This document shows positions 9,513 through 21,617 of a stretch of DNA of 64,000 bases, piece after piece. The notes below the pieces were generated by a model that saw only the letters and a program-made list of their open reading frames with translations, made no database searches and was not told the DNA's origin. The position numbers and the translations under genes were made by a program. Within the stretch, counting starts at the first letter, position 1; every line of letters starts with the position of its first letter. The stretch is from Paratinospora sagittata (taxonomy: Eukaryota; Streptophyta; Magnoliopsida; Ranunculales; Menispermaceae): the NCBI GenBank assembly GCA_035771175.1, contig JAYMFD010003068.1, positions 23,548-87,547 on the forward strand. The letters run 5' to 3'.

Positions 9513-12107
9513 GGAATAGAAAAATCGAGCAAGCAGAAGTGCCCACATTTTTCTCGTTAGAAGTATAAGATTTTAGTCTAAGACGTGCCAATTGCTGGAT
9601 AGCCTTATTTTTGAGAAATTAATATTTTGACACTAAAGAACCATTTCAATGACTCAAAACACTTTGATATAAGAATAAACACTTTTAAATAATTCAAAAC
9701 TCATTAAAATTATTATTAAAACCTTTCGGAAAACATTTTTGTAAAAATGAAATGCTATATCGAAAGTGATTTTGAAGACTTTGCAATTTTCAGAGTTTTA
9801 GTGCTAAGATTGATCGAGGGGTTACCTTACACACCAGAGATCAAACTAATGCATTAGACATGAGATATTTCTTCGTTCTTCGAGCTTGATCATTGTCGAA
9901 TCCGAAAGCTATTGTTTGATGTGTTCTTGATGCAAAACAGGTGATGTGTTCCTCTTTGATGTGTTATCTTACCGAGACCACTTCATATACTGAGAGTTTT
10001 AAACAATGGATAGCCTGTGCAAATCTTAGCACACAAGGGATAAAATGAAGAACTAGCTGAACATCAAGACAGATTGCAATTTTGATTCAATTCGAAGCCT
10101 TTTTTTGCAAAGGCAAGAATCATTACTCTCTTCTCTTGAAAAACTCTTCGAAAAGCTCAATCTAACTTGCAAATATCGTGCGTGTTGAATTTTTGAAAAT
10201 CAGAGAATGCGTGTTTTATAAAATTTGAAGCTGAAGGTTAAAGAGCAAGAGTACTAAAAAATGATTTGAATTCAAAACATTGTTCAATCTAAAGTTTTTT
10301 GGGCGTGCGAGACAATGGGAATCATCTAGGTGTTACTAGAGAATATTTCAATTAAGATAACCTGGCAAAACTGTGAAGGAATAGTAAAATCGAGCAAGCA
10401 GAAGTGCCCACATTTTTCTCGTTAGAAATATAAGATTTTAGTCTAAGACGTGCCAATTGCTGGATAGCCTTATTTTTGAGAAATTAATATTTTGACACTA
10501 AAGAACCATTTCAATGACTCAAAACACTTTGATATAAGAATAAACACTTTTAAATAATTCAAAACTCATTAAAATTATGATTAAAACCTTTCGGAAAACA
10601 TTTTTGTAAAAATGAAATACTATATCGAAAGTGATTTTGAAGACTTTGCAATTTTCAGGGTTTTAGTGCTAAGATTGATAGAGGGGTTACCTTACACACC
10701 AGAGATCAAACTAATGCATTAGACATGAGATATGTCTTCGTTCTTCGAGCTTGATCGTTGTCGAATTCGAAAGCTATTGTTTGATGTGTTCTTCATGCAA
10801 AACAGGTGATGTGTTCCTCTTTGATGTGTTATCTTACCGAGACCACTTCATATACTTAGAGTTTTAAACAATGGATAGCCTCTGCAAATCTTAGCACACA
10901 AGGGATAAAATGAAGAACTAGCTGAACATCAAGACAGATTGCAATTTTGATTCAGTTCGAAGCCTTTTTTTGCAAAGGCAAGAATCATTACTTTCTTCTC
11001 TTGAAAAACTCTTCGAAAAGCTCAATCTAACTTGCAAATATCGTGCGTGTTGAATTTTTAAAAATCAGAGAATGCGTGTTTTATAAAATTTGAAGTTGAA
11101 GGTTAAAGAGCAAGAGTACTAAAAAATGATTTGAATTCAAAACATTGTTCAATCTAAAGTTTTTTGGGCGTGCGAGACAATGAGAATCATCTAGGTGTTA
11201 CTAGAGAATATTTCAATTAAGGTAACCTGGCAAAACTGTGAAGGAATAGAAAAATCGAGCAAGCAGAAGTGCCCACATTTTTCTCGTTAGAAATATAAGA
11301 TTTTAGTCTAAGACGTGCCAATTGCTGGATAGCCTTATTTTTGAGAAATTAATATTTTGACACTAAAGAACCATTTCAATGACTCAAAACACTTTGATAT
11401 AAGAATAAACACTTTTAAATAATTCAAAACTCATTAAAATTATGATTAAAACCTTTCGGAAAACATTTTTGTAAAAATGAAATACTATATCGAAAGTGAT
11501 TTTGAAGACTTTGCAATTTTCAGAGTTTTAGTGCTAAGATTGATCGAGGGGTTACCTTACACACCAGAGATCAAACTAATGCATTAGACATGAGATATGT
11601 CTTCGTTCTTCGAGCTTGATCATTGTCGAATTCGTAAGCTATTGTTTGATGTGTTCTTGATGCAAAACAGGTGATGTGTTCCTCTTTGATGTGTTATCTT
11701 ACCGAGACCACTTCATATACTTAGAGTTTTAAACAATGGATAGCCTCTGCAAATCTTAGCACACAAGGGATAAAATGAAGAACTAGCTGAACATCAAGAC
11801 AGATTGCAATTTTGTTTCAATTCGAAGCCTTTTTTTGCAAAGGCAAGAATCATTACTTTCTTCTCTTGAAAAACTCTTCGAAAAGCTCAATCTAACTTGC
11901 AAATATCGTGCGTGTTGAATTTTTGAAAATCAGAGAATGCGTGTTTTATAAAATTTGAAGTTGAAGGTTAAAGGGCTAGAGTACTAAAAAATGATTTGAA
12001 TTCAAAACATTGTTCAATCTAAAGTTTTTTGGACGTGCGAGACAATGGGAATCATCTAGGTGTTACTAGAGAATATTTCAATTAAGATAACCTGGCAAAA
12101 CTGTGAA
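9513..12107 (+). repeat. First X-Y-Z trimer (U12-U14)
   Basis: Class X is marked by TTAGAAGTATAAG, TTATTATTAAAACC, GATATTTCTTCG, GAATCCGAAAGC, ATACTGAGAG, GCCTGTGC and TTACTCTCTTC. Class Y has TTCAGGGTTTTAG, CTTCATGC, TTCAGTTCG, TTTTTAAAAATC and CAATGAGAATC. Class Z has TTCGTAAGC, TTTTGTTTC and, here, GGGCTAGAG with TTTTTTGGACG. This 2595-bp trimer reappears at 19023-21617, 38053-40647 and 40648-43242. Confidence 0.85.
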
Positions 12108-12967
12108 GGAATAGAAAAATCGAGCAAGCAGAAGTGCCCACATTTTTCTCGTTAGAAATATAAGATTTTAGTCTAAGACGTGCCAATTGCTGGATAGCCT
12201 TATTTTTGAGAAATTAATATTTTGACACTAAAGAACCATTTCAATGACTCAAAACACTTTGATATAAGAATAAACACTTTTAAATAATTCAAAACTCATT
12301 AAAATTATGATTAAAACCTTTCGGACAACATTTTTGTAAAAATGAAATACTATATCGAAAGTGATTTTGAAGACTTTGCAATTTTCAGAGTTTTAGTGCT
12401 AAGATTGATCGAGGGGTTACCTTACACACCAGAGATCAAACTAATGCATTAGACACTTATGTCTTCGTTCTTCGAGCTTGATCATTGTCGAATTCGAAAG
12501 CTATTGTTTGATGTGTTCTTGATGCAAAACAGGTGATGTGTTCCTCTTTGATGTGTTATCTTACCGAGACCACTTCATATACTTAGAGTTTTAAACAATG
12601 GATTGCCTCTGCAAATCTTAGCACACAAGGGATAAAATGAAGAACTAGCTGAACATCAAGACAGATTGCAATTTTGATTCAATTCGAAGCCTTTTTTTGC
12701 AAAGGTGAATCATTACTTTCTTCTCTTGAAAAACTCTTCGAAAAGCTCAATCTAACTTGCAAATATCGTGCGTGTTGAATTTTTAAAAATCAGAGAATGA
12801 GTGTTTTATAAAATTTGAAGTTGAAGGTTAAAGAGCAAGAGTACTAAAAAATGATTTGAATTCAAAACATTGTTCAATCTAAAGTTTTTTGGACGTTCGA
12901 GACAATGGGAATCATCTAGGTGTTACTAGAGAATATTTCAATTAAGATAACCTGGCAAAACTGTGAA
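12108..12967 (+). repeat. Unit U15, A/C hybrid, 860 bp
   Basis: U15 is the same hybrid as U4, here correctly bridging class Z (U14) to class D (U16): its 5' half fits Z-to-A and its 3' half fits C-to-D. The switch lies between 12349 and 12785. It is 5 bp short: CAA to T at 12706 (shared with U4) and TGAGA to CT at 12456-12457 (private). The private change removes the AGACAT-GAGAT-ATGTCT inverted repeat. Confidence 0.8.
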
Positions 12968-15900
12968 GGAATAGAAAAATCGAGCAAGCAGAAGTGCCCA
13001 CATTTTTCTCGTTAGAAATATAAGATTTTAGTCTAAGACGTGCAAATTGCTAGATAGCCTTATTTTTGAAAAATTAGTATTTTGACACTAAAGAACCATT
13101 TCATTGACTCAAAACACTTTGGTATAAGATTAAACACTTTTAAATAATTCAAAACGCATTAAAATTATGATTAAAACCTTTCGGAAAACATTTTTGTAAA
13201 AATGAAATACTATATCGAAAGTGATTTTGAAGACTTTGCAATTTTCAGAGTTTTAGTGCTAAGATTGATCGAGGGGTTACCTTACACACCAGAGATCAAA
13301 CTAATGCATTAGACATGAGATATGTCTTCGTTCTTCGAGCTTGATCATTGTCGAATTCGAAAGCTATTGTTTGATGTGTTCTTGATGCAAAACAGGTGAT
13401 GTGTTCCTCTTTGATGTGTTATCTTACCGAGACCACTTCATATACTTAGAGTTTTAAACAATGGATAGCCTCTGCAAATCTTAGCACACAAGGGATAAAA
13501 TGAAGAACTAACTGAACATCAAGACAGATTCCAATTTTGATTCAAATCGAAGCCTTTTTTTGCAAAGGCAAGAATCATTACTTTCTTCTCTTGAAAAACT
13601 CTTCGAAAAGCTCAATCTAACTTGCAAATATCGTGCGTGTTGAATTTTTGAAAATCAGAGAATGCGTGTTTTATAAAATTTGAAGTTGAAGGTTAAAGAG
13701 CTAGAGTACTAAAAAATGATTTGAATTCAAAACATTGTTCAATCTAAAGTTTTTTGGACGTGCGAGACAATGAGAATCATCTAGGTGTTACTAGAGAATA
13801 TTTCAATTAAGATAACCTGGCAAAACTGTGAAGGAATAGAAAAATCGAGCAAGCAGAAGTGCCCACATTTTTCTCGTTAGAAATATAAGATTTTAGTCTA
13901 AGACGTGCCAATTGCTGGATAGCCTTATTTTTGAGAAATTAATATTTTGACACTAAAGAACCATTTCAATGACTCAAAACACTTTGATATAAGAATAAAC
14001 ACTTTTAAATAATTCAAAACTCATTAAAATTATGATTAAAACCTTTCGGAAAACATTTTTGTAAAAATGAAATGCTATATCGAAAGTGATTTTGAAGACT
14101 TTGCAATTTTCAGAGTTTTAGTGCTAAGATTGATCGAGGGGTTACCTTACACACCAGAGATCAAACTAATGCATTAGACATGAGATATGTCTTCGTTCTT
14201 CGAGCTTGATCATTGTCGAATCCGAAAGCTATTGTTTGATGTGTTCTTGATGCAAAACAGGTGATGTGTTCCTCTTTGATGTGTTATCTTACCGAGACCA
14301 CTTCATATACTGAGAGTTTTAAACAATGGATAGCCTTTGCAAATCTTAGCACACAAGGGATAAAATGAAGAACTAGCTGAACATCAAGACAGATTCCAAT
14401 TTTAATTCAATTCGAAGCCTTTTTTTGCAAAGGCAAGAATCATTACTCTCTTCTCTTGAAAAACTCTTCGAAAAGCTCAATCTAACTTGCAAATATCGTG
14501 CGTGTTGAATTTTTGAAAATCAGAGAATGAGTGTTTTATAAAATTTGAAGTTGAAGGTTAAAGAGCAAGAGTACTAAAAAATGATTTGAATTCAAAACAT
14601 TGTTCAATCTAAAGTTTTTTGGGCGTGCGAGACAATGGGAATCATCTAGGTGTTACTAGAGAATATTTCAATTAAGATAACCTGGCAAAACTGTGAAGGA
14701 ATAGAAAAATCGAGCAAGCAGAAGTGCCCACATTTTTCTCGTTAGAAATATAAGATTTTAGTCTAAGACGTGCCAATTGCTGGATAGCCTTATTTTTGAG
14801 AAATAAATATTTTGACACTAAAGAACCATTTCAATGACTCAAAACACTTTGATATAAGAATAAACACTTTTAAATAATTCAAAACTCATTAAAATTATGA
14901 TTAAAACCTTTCGGAAAACATTTTTGTAAAAATGAAATACTATATCGAAAGTGATTTTGAAGACTTTGCAATTTTCAGAGTTTTAGTGCTAAGATTGATC
15001 GAGGGGTTACCTTACACACCAGAGATCAAACTAATGCATTAGACATGAGATATGTCTTCGTTCTTCGAGCTTGATCATTGTCGAATTCGTAAGCTATTGT
15101 TTGATGTGTTCTTGATGCAAAACAGGTGATGTGTTCCTCTTTGATGTGTTATCTTACCGAGATCACTTCATATACTTAGAGTTTTGAACAATGGATAGCC
15201 TCTGCAAATCTTAGCACACAAGGGATAAAATGAAGAACTAGCTGAACATCTTGACAGATTGCAATTTTGATTCAATTCGAAGCCTTTTTTTGCAAAGGCA
15301 AGAATCATTACTTTCTTCTCTTGAAAAACTCTTCGAAAAGCTCAATCTAACTTGCAAATATCGTGCGTGTTGAATTTTTGAAAATCAGAGAATGCGTGTT
15401 TTATAAAATTTGAAGTTGAAGGTTAAAGAGCAAGAGTACTAAAAAATGATTTGAATTCAAAACATTGTTCAATCTAAAGTTTTTTGGGCGTGCGAGACAA
15501 TGGGAATCATCTAGGTGTTACTAGAGAATATTTCAATTAAGATAACCTGGCAAAACTGTGAAGGAATAGAAAAATCGAGCAAGCAGAAGTGCCCACATTT
15601 TTCTCGTTAGAAATATAAGATTTTAGTCTAAGACGTGCCAATTGCTGGATAGCCTTATTTTTGAGAAATTAATATTTTGACACTAAAGAACCATTTCAAT
15701 GACTCAAAACACTTTGATATAAGAATAAACACTTTTAAACAATTCAAAACTCATTAAAATTATGATTAAAACCTTTCGGAAAACATTTTTGTAAAAATGA
15801 AATGCTATATCGAAAGTGATTTTGAAGACTTTGCAATTTTCAGAGTTTTAGTGCTAAGATTGATCGAGGGGTTACCTTACACACCAGAGATCAAACTAAT

Positions 15901-18900
15901 GCATTAGACATGAGATATGTCTTCGTTCTTCGAGCTTGATCATTGTCGAATTCGAAAGCTATTGTTTGATGTGTTCTTGATGCAAAACAGGTGATGTGTT
16001 CCTCTTTGATGTGTTATCTTACCGAGACCACTTCATATACTTAGAGTTTTAAACAATGGATAGCCTCTGCAAATCTTAGCACACAAGGGATAAAATGAAG
16101 AACTAGCTGAACATCAAGACAGATTGCAATTTTGTTTCAATTCGAAGCCTTTTTTTGCAAAGGCAAGAATCATTACTTTCTTCTCTTGAAAAACTCTTCG
16201 AAAAGCTCAATCTAACTTGCAAATATCGTGCGTGTTGAATTTTTGAAAATCAGAGAATGAGTGTTTTATAAAATTTGAAGTTGAAGGTTAAAGAGCAAGA
16301 GTACTAAAAAATGATTTGAATTCAAAACATTGTTCAATCTAAAGTTTTTTGGGCGTGCGAGACAATGGGAATCATCTAGGTGTTACTAGAGAATATTTCA
16401 ATTAAGATAACCTGGCAAAACTGTGAAGGAATAGAAAAATCGAGCAAGCAGAAGTGCCCACATTTTTCTCGTTAGAAATATAAGATTTTAGTCTAAGACG
16501 TGCCAATTGCTGGATAGCCTTATTTTTGAGAAATAAATATTTTGACACTAAAGAACCATTTCAATGACTCAAAACACTTTGATATAAGAATAAACACTTT
16601 TAAATAATTCAAAACTCATTAAAATTATGATTAAAACCTTTCGGAAAACATTTTTGTAAAAATGAAATACTATATCGAAAGTGATTTTGAAGACTTTGCA
16701 ATTTTCAGAGTTTTAGTGCTAAGATTGATCGAGGGGTTACCTTACACACCAGAGATCAAACTAATGCATTAGACATGAGATATGTCTTCGTTCTTCGAGC
16801 TTGATCATTGTCGAATTCGTAAGCTATTGTTTGATGTGTTCTTGATGCAAAACAGGTGATGTGTTCCTCTTTGATGTGTTATCTTACCGAGATCACTTCA
16901 TATACTTAGAGTTTTGAACAATGGATAGCCTCTGCAAATCTTAGCACACAAGGGATAAAATGAAGAACTAGCTGAACATCTTGACAGATTGCAATTTTGA
17001 TTCAATTCGAAGCCTTTTTTTGCAAAGGCAAGAATCATTACTTTCTTCTCTTGAAAAACTCTTCGAAAAGCTCAATCTAACTTGCAAATATCGTGCGTGT
17101 TGAATTTTTGAAAATCAGAGAATGCGTGTTTTATAAAATTTGAAGTTGAAGGTTAAAGAGCAAGAGTACTAAAAAATGATTTGAATTCAAAACATTGTTC
17201 AATCTAAAGTTTTTTGGGCGTGCGAGACAATGGGAATCATCTAGGTGTTACTAGAGAATATTTCAATTAAGATAACCTGGCAAAACTGTGAAGGAATAGA
17301 AAAATCGAGCAAGCAGAAGTGCCCACATTTTTCTCGTTAGAAATATAAGATTTTAGTCTAAGACGTGCCAATTGCTGGATAGCCTTATTTTTGAGAAATT
17401 AATATTTTGACACTAAAGAACCATTTCAATGACTCAAAACACTTTGATATAAGAATAAACACTTTTAAACAATTCAAAACTCATTAAAATTATGATTAAA
17501 ACCTTTCGGAAAACATTTTTGTAAAAATGAAATGCTATATCGAAAGTGATTTTGAAGACTTTGCAATTTTCAGAGTTTTAGTGCTAAGATTGATCGAGGG
17601 GTTACCTTACACACCAGAGATCAAACTAATGCATTAGACATGAGATATGTCTTCGTTCTTCGAGCTTGATCATTGTCGAATTCGAAAGCTATTGTTTGAT
17701 GTGTTCTTGATGCAAAACAGGTGATGTGTTCCTCTTTGATGTGTTATCTTACCGAGACCACTTCATATACTTAGAGTTTTAAACAATGGATAGCCTCTGC
17801 AAATCTTAGCACACAAGGGATAAAATGAAGAACTAGCTGAACATCAAGACAGATTGCAATTTTGTTTCAATTCGAAGCCTTTTTTTGCAAAGGCAAGAAT
17901 CATTACTTTCTTCTCTTGAAAAACTCTTCGAAAAGCTCAATCTAACTTGCAAATATCGTGCGTGTTGAATTTTTGAAAATCAGAGAATGCGTGTTTTATA
18001 AAATTTGAAGTTGAAGGTTAAAGAGCAAGAGTACTAAAAAATGATTTGAATTCAAAACATTGTTCAATCTAAAGTTTTTTGGGCGTGCGAGACAATGGGA
18101 ATCATCTAGGTGTTACTAGAGAATATTTTAATTAAGATAACCTGGCAAAACTGTGAAGGAATAGAAAAATCGAGCAAGCAGAAGTGCCCACATTTTTCTC
18201 GTTAGAAATATAAGATTTTAGTCTAAGACGTGCCAATTGCTGGATAGCCTTATTTTTAAGAAATTAATATTTTGACACTAAAGAACCATTTCAATGACTC
18301 AAAACACTTTGATATAAGAATAAACACTTTTAAACAATTCAAAACTCATTAAAATTATGATTAAAACCTTTCGGAAAACATTTTTGTAAAAATGAAATGC
18401 TATATCGAAAGTGATTTTGAAGACTTTGCAATTTTCAGAGTTTTAGTGCTAAGATTGATCGAGGGGTTACCTTACACACCAGAGATCAAACTAATGCATT
18501 AGACATGAGATATGTCTTCGTTCTTCGAGCTTGATCATTGTCGAATTCGAAAGCTATTGTTTGATGTGTTCTTGATGCAAAACAGGTGATGTGTTCCTCT
18601 TTGATGTGTTATCTTACCGAGACCACTTCATATACTTAGAGTTTTAAACAATGGATAGCCTCTGCAAATCTTAGCACACAAGGGATAAAATGAAGAACTA
18701 GCTGAACATCAAGACAGATTGCAATTTTGTTTCAATTCGAAGCCTTTTTTTGCAAAGGCAAGAATCATTACTTTCTTCCCTTGAAAAATTCTTCGAAAAG
18801 CTCAATCTAACTTGCAAATATCGTGCGTGTTGAATTTTTGAAAATCAGAGAATGCGTGTTTTATAAAATTTGAAGTTGAAGGTTAAAGAGCAAGAGTACT

Positions 18901-21617
18901 AAAAAATGATTTGAATTCAAAACATTGTTCAATCTAAAGTTTTTTGGGCGTGCGAGACAATGGGAATCATCTAGGTGTTACTAGAGAATATTTCAATTAA
19001 GATAACCTGGCAAAACTGTGAAGGAATAGAAAAATCGAGCAAGCAGAAGTGCCCACATTTTTCTCGTTAGAAGTATAAGATTTTAGTCTAAGACGTGCCA
19101 ATTGCTGGATAGCCTTATTTTTGAGAAATTAATATTTTGACACTAAAGAACCATTTCAATGACTCAAAACACTTTGATATAAGAATAAACACTTTTAAAT
19201 AATTCAAAACTCATTAAAATTATTATTAAAACCTTTCGGAAAACATTTTTGTAAAAATGAAATGCTATATCGAAAGTGATTTTGAAGACTTTGCAATTTT
19301 CAGAGTTTTAGTGCTAAGATTGATCGAGGGGTTACCTTACACACCAGAGATCAAACTAATGCATTAGACATGAGATATTTCTTCGTTCTTCGAGCTTGAT
19401 CATTGTCGAATCCGAAAGCTATTGTTTGATGTGTTCTTGATGCAAAACAGGTGATGTGTTCCTCTTTGATGTGTTATCTTACCGAGACCACTTCATATAC
19501 TGAGAGTTTTAAACAATGGATAGCCTGTGCAAATCTTAGCACACAAGGGATAAAATGAAGAACTAGCTGAACATCAAGACAGATTGCAATTTTGATTCAA
19601 TTCGAAGCCTTTTTTTGCAAAGGCAAGAATCATTACTCTCTTCTCTTGAAAAACTCTTCGAAAAGCTCAATCTAACTTGCAAATATCGTGCGTGTTGAAT
19701 TTTTGAAAATCAGAGAATGCGTGTTTTATAAAATTTGAAGCTGAAGGTTAAAGAGCAAGAGTACTAAAAAATGATTTGAATTCAAAACATTGTTCAATCT
19801 AAAGTTTTTTGGGCGTGCGAGACAATGGGAATCATCTAGGTGTTACTAGAGAATATTTCAATTAAGATAACCTGGCAAAACTGTGAAGGAATAGTAAAAT
19901 CGAGCAAGCAGAAGTGCCCACATTTTTCTCGTTAGAAATATAAGATTTTAGTCTAAGACGTGCCAATTGCTGGATAGCCTTATTTTTGAGAAATTAATAT
20001 TTTGACACTAAAGAACCATTTCAATGACTCAAAACACTTTGATATAAGAATAAACACTTTTAAATAATTCAAAACTCATTAAAATTATGATTAAAACCTT
20101 TCGGAAAACATTTTTGTAAAAATGAAATACTATATCGAAAGTGATTTTGAAGACTTTGCAATTTTCAGGGTTTTAGTGCTAAGATTGATAGAGGGGTTAC
20201 CTTACACACCAGAGATCAAACTAATGCATTAGACATGAGATATGTCTTCGTTCTTCGAGCTTGATCGTTGTCGAATTCGAAAGCTATTGTTTGATGTGTT
20301 CTTCATGCAAAACAGGTGATGTGTTCCTCTTTGATGTGTTATCTTACCGAGACCACTTCATATACTTAGAGTTTTAAACAATGGATAGCCTCTGCAAATC
20401 TTAGCACACAAGGGATAAAATGAAGAACTAGCTGAACATCAAGACAGATTGCAATTTTGATTCAGTTCGAAGCCTTTTTTTGCAAAGGCAAGAATCATTA
20501 CTTTCTTCTCTTGAAAAACTCTTCGAAAAGCTCAATCTAACTTGCAAATATCGTGCGTGTTGAATTTTTAAAAATCAGAGAATGCGTGTTTTATAAAATT
20601 TGAAGTTGAAGGTTAAAGAGCAAGAGTACTAAAAAATGATTTGAATTCAAAACATTGTTCAATCTAAAGTTTTTTGGGCGTGCGAGACAATGAGAATCAT
20701 CTAGGTGTTACTAGAGAATATTTCAATTAAGGTAACCTGGCAAAACTGTGAAGGAATAGAAAAATCGAGCAAGCAGAAGTGCCCACATTTTTCTCGTTAG
20801 AAATATAAGATTTTAGTCTAAGACGTGCCAATTGCTGGATAGCCTTATTTTTGAGAAATTAATATTTTGACACTAAAGAACCATTTCAATGACTCAAAAC
20901 ACTTTGATATAAGAATAAACACTTTTAAATAATTCAAAACTCATTAAAATTATGATTAAAACCTTTCGGAAAACATTTTTGTAAAAATGAAATACTATAT
21001 CGAAAGTGATTTTGAAGACTTTGCAATTTTCAGAGTTTTAGTGCTAAGATTGATCGAGGGGTTACCTTACACACCAGAGATCAAACTAATGCATTAGACA
21101 TGAGATATGTCTTCGTTCTTCGAGCTTGATCATTGTCGAATTCGTAAGCTATTGTTTGATGTGTTCTTGATGCAAAACAGGTGATGTGTTCCTCTTTGAT
21201 GTGTTATCTTACCGAGACCACTTCATATACTTAGAGTTTTAAACAATGGATAGCCTCTGCAAATCTTAGCACACAAGGGATAAAATGAAGAACTAGCTGA
21301 ACATCAAGACAGATTGCAATTTTGTTTCAATTCGAAGCCTTTTTTTGCAAAGGCAAGAATCATTACTTTCTTCTCTTGAAAAACTCTTCGAAAAGCTCAA
21401 TCTAACTTGCAAATATCGTGCGTGTTGAATTTTTGAAAATCAGAGAATGCGTGTTTTATAAAATTTGAAGTTGAAGGTTAAAGGGCTAGAGTACTAAAAA
21501 ATGATTTGAATTCAAAACATTGTTCAATCTAAAGTTTTTTGGACGTGCGAGACAATGGGAATCATCTAGGTGTTACTAGAGAATATTTCAATTAAGATAA
21601 CCTGGCAAAACTGTGAA
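12108..21617 (+). repeat. 11-unit higher-order block, copy 2 (U15-U25)
   Basis: This is the tandem partner of 2595-12107, in the same order and with the same private variants. It is 9510 bp, shorter by 3 because of the TGAGA to CT change at 12456. U26, directly after it, starts with the same CGGACAACA variant (near 21833) but continues as an ordinary class A unit. U25 is class Z, so the Z-to-A step seen elsewhere (U50-U51, U57-U58) is kept at this border. Confidence 0.9.

Larger units (their letters stand above)
2595..12107 (+). repeat. 11-unit higher-order block, copy 1 (U4-U14)
   Basis: The class order is A/C-D-E-F-G-F-G-G-X-Y-Z, 9513 bp in all. The next block (12108-21617) repeats it unit by unit, including private variants: CGGACAACA in the first unit, CTTCCCTTGAAAAATTC in the eighth, GAAGCTGAAGG in the ninth, ATAGTAAAATCG, TTGATAGAGG and GATCGTTG in the tenth, and AAGGGCTAGAG in the eleventh. 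By eye I noticed only two differences: U8 here begins AGAAAAAACGAG where U19 has the usual AGAAAAATCGAG, and U15 has a small indel that U4 lacks. The block is therefore a very recent duplication, or possibly an assembly duplication. Confidence 0.9.
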
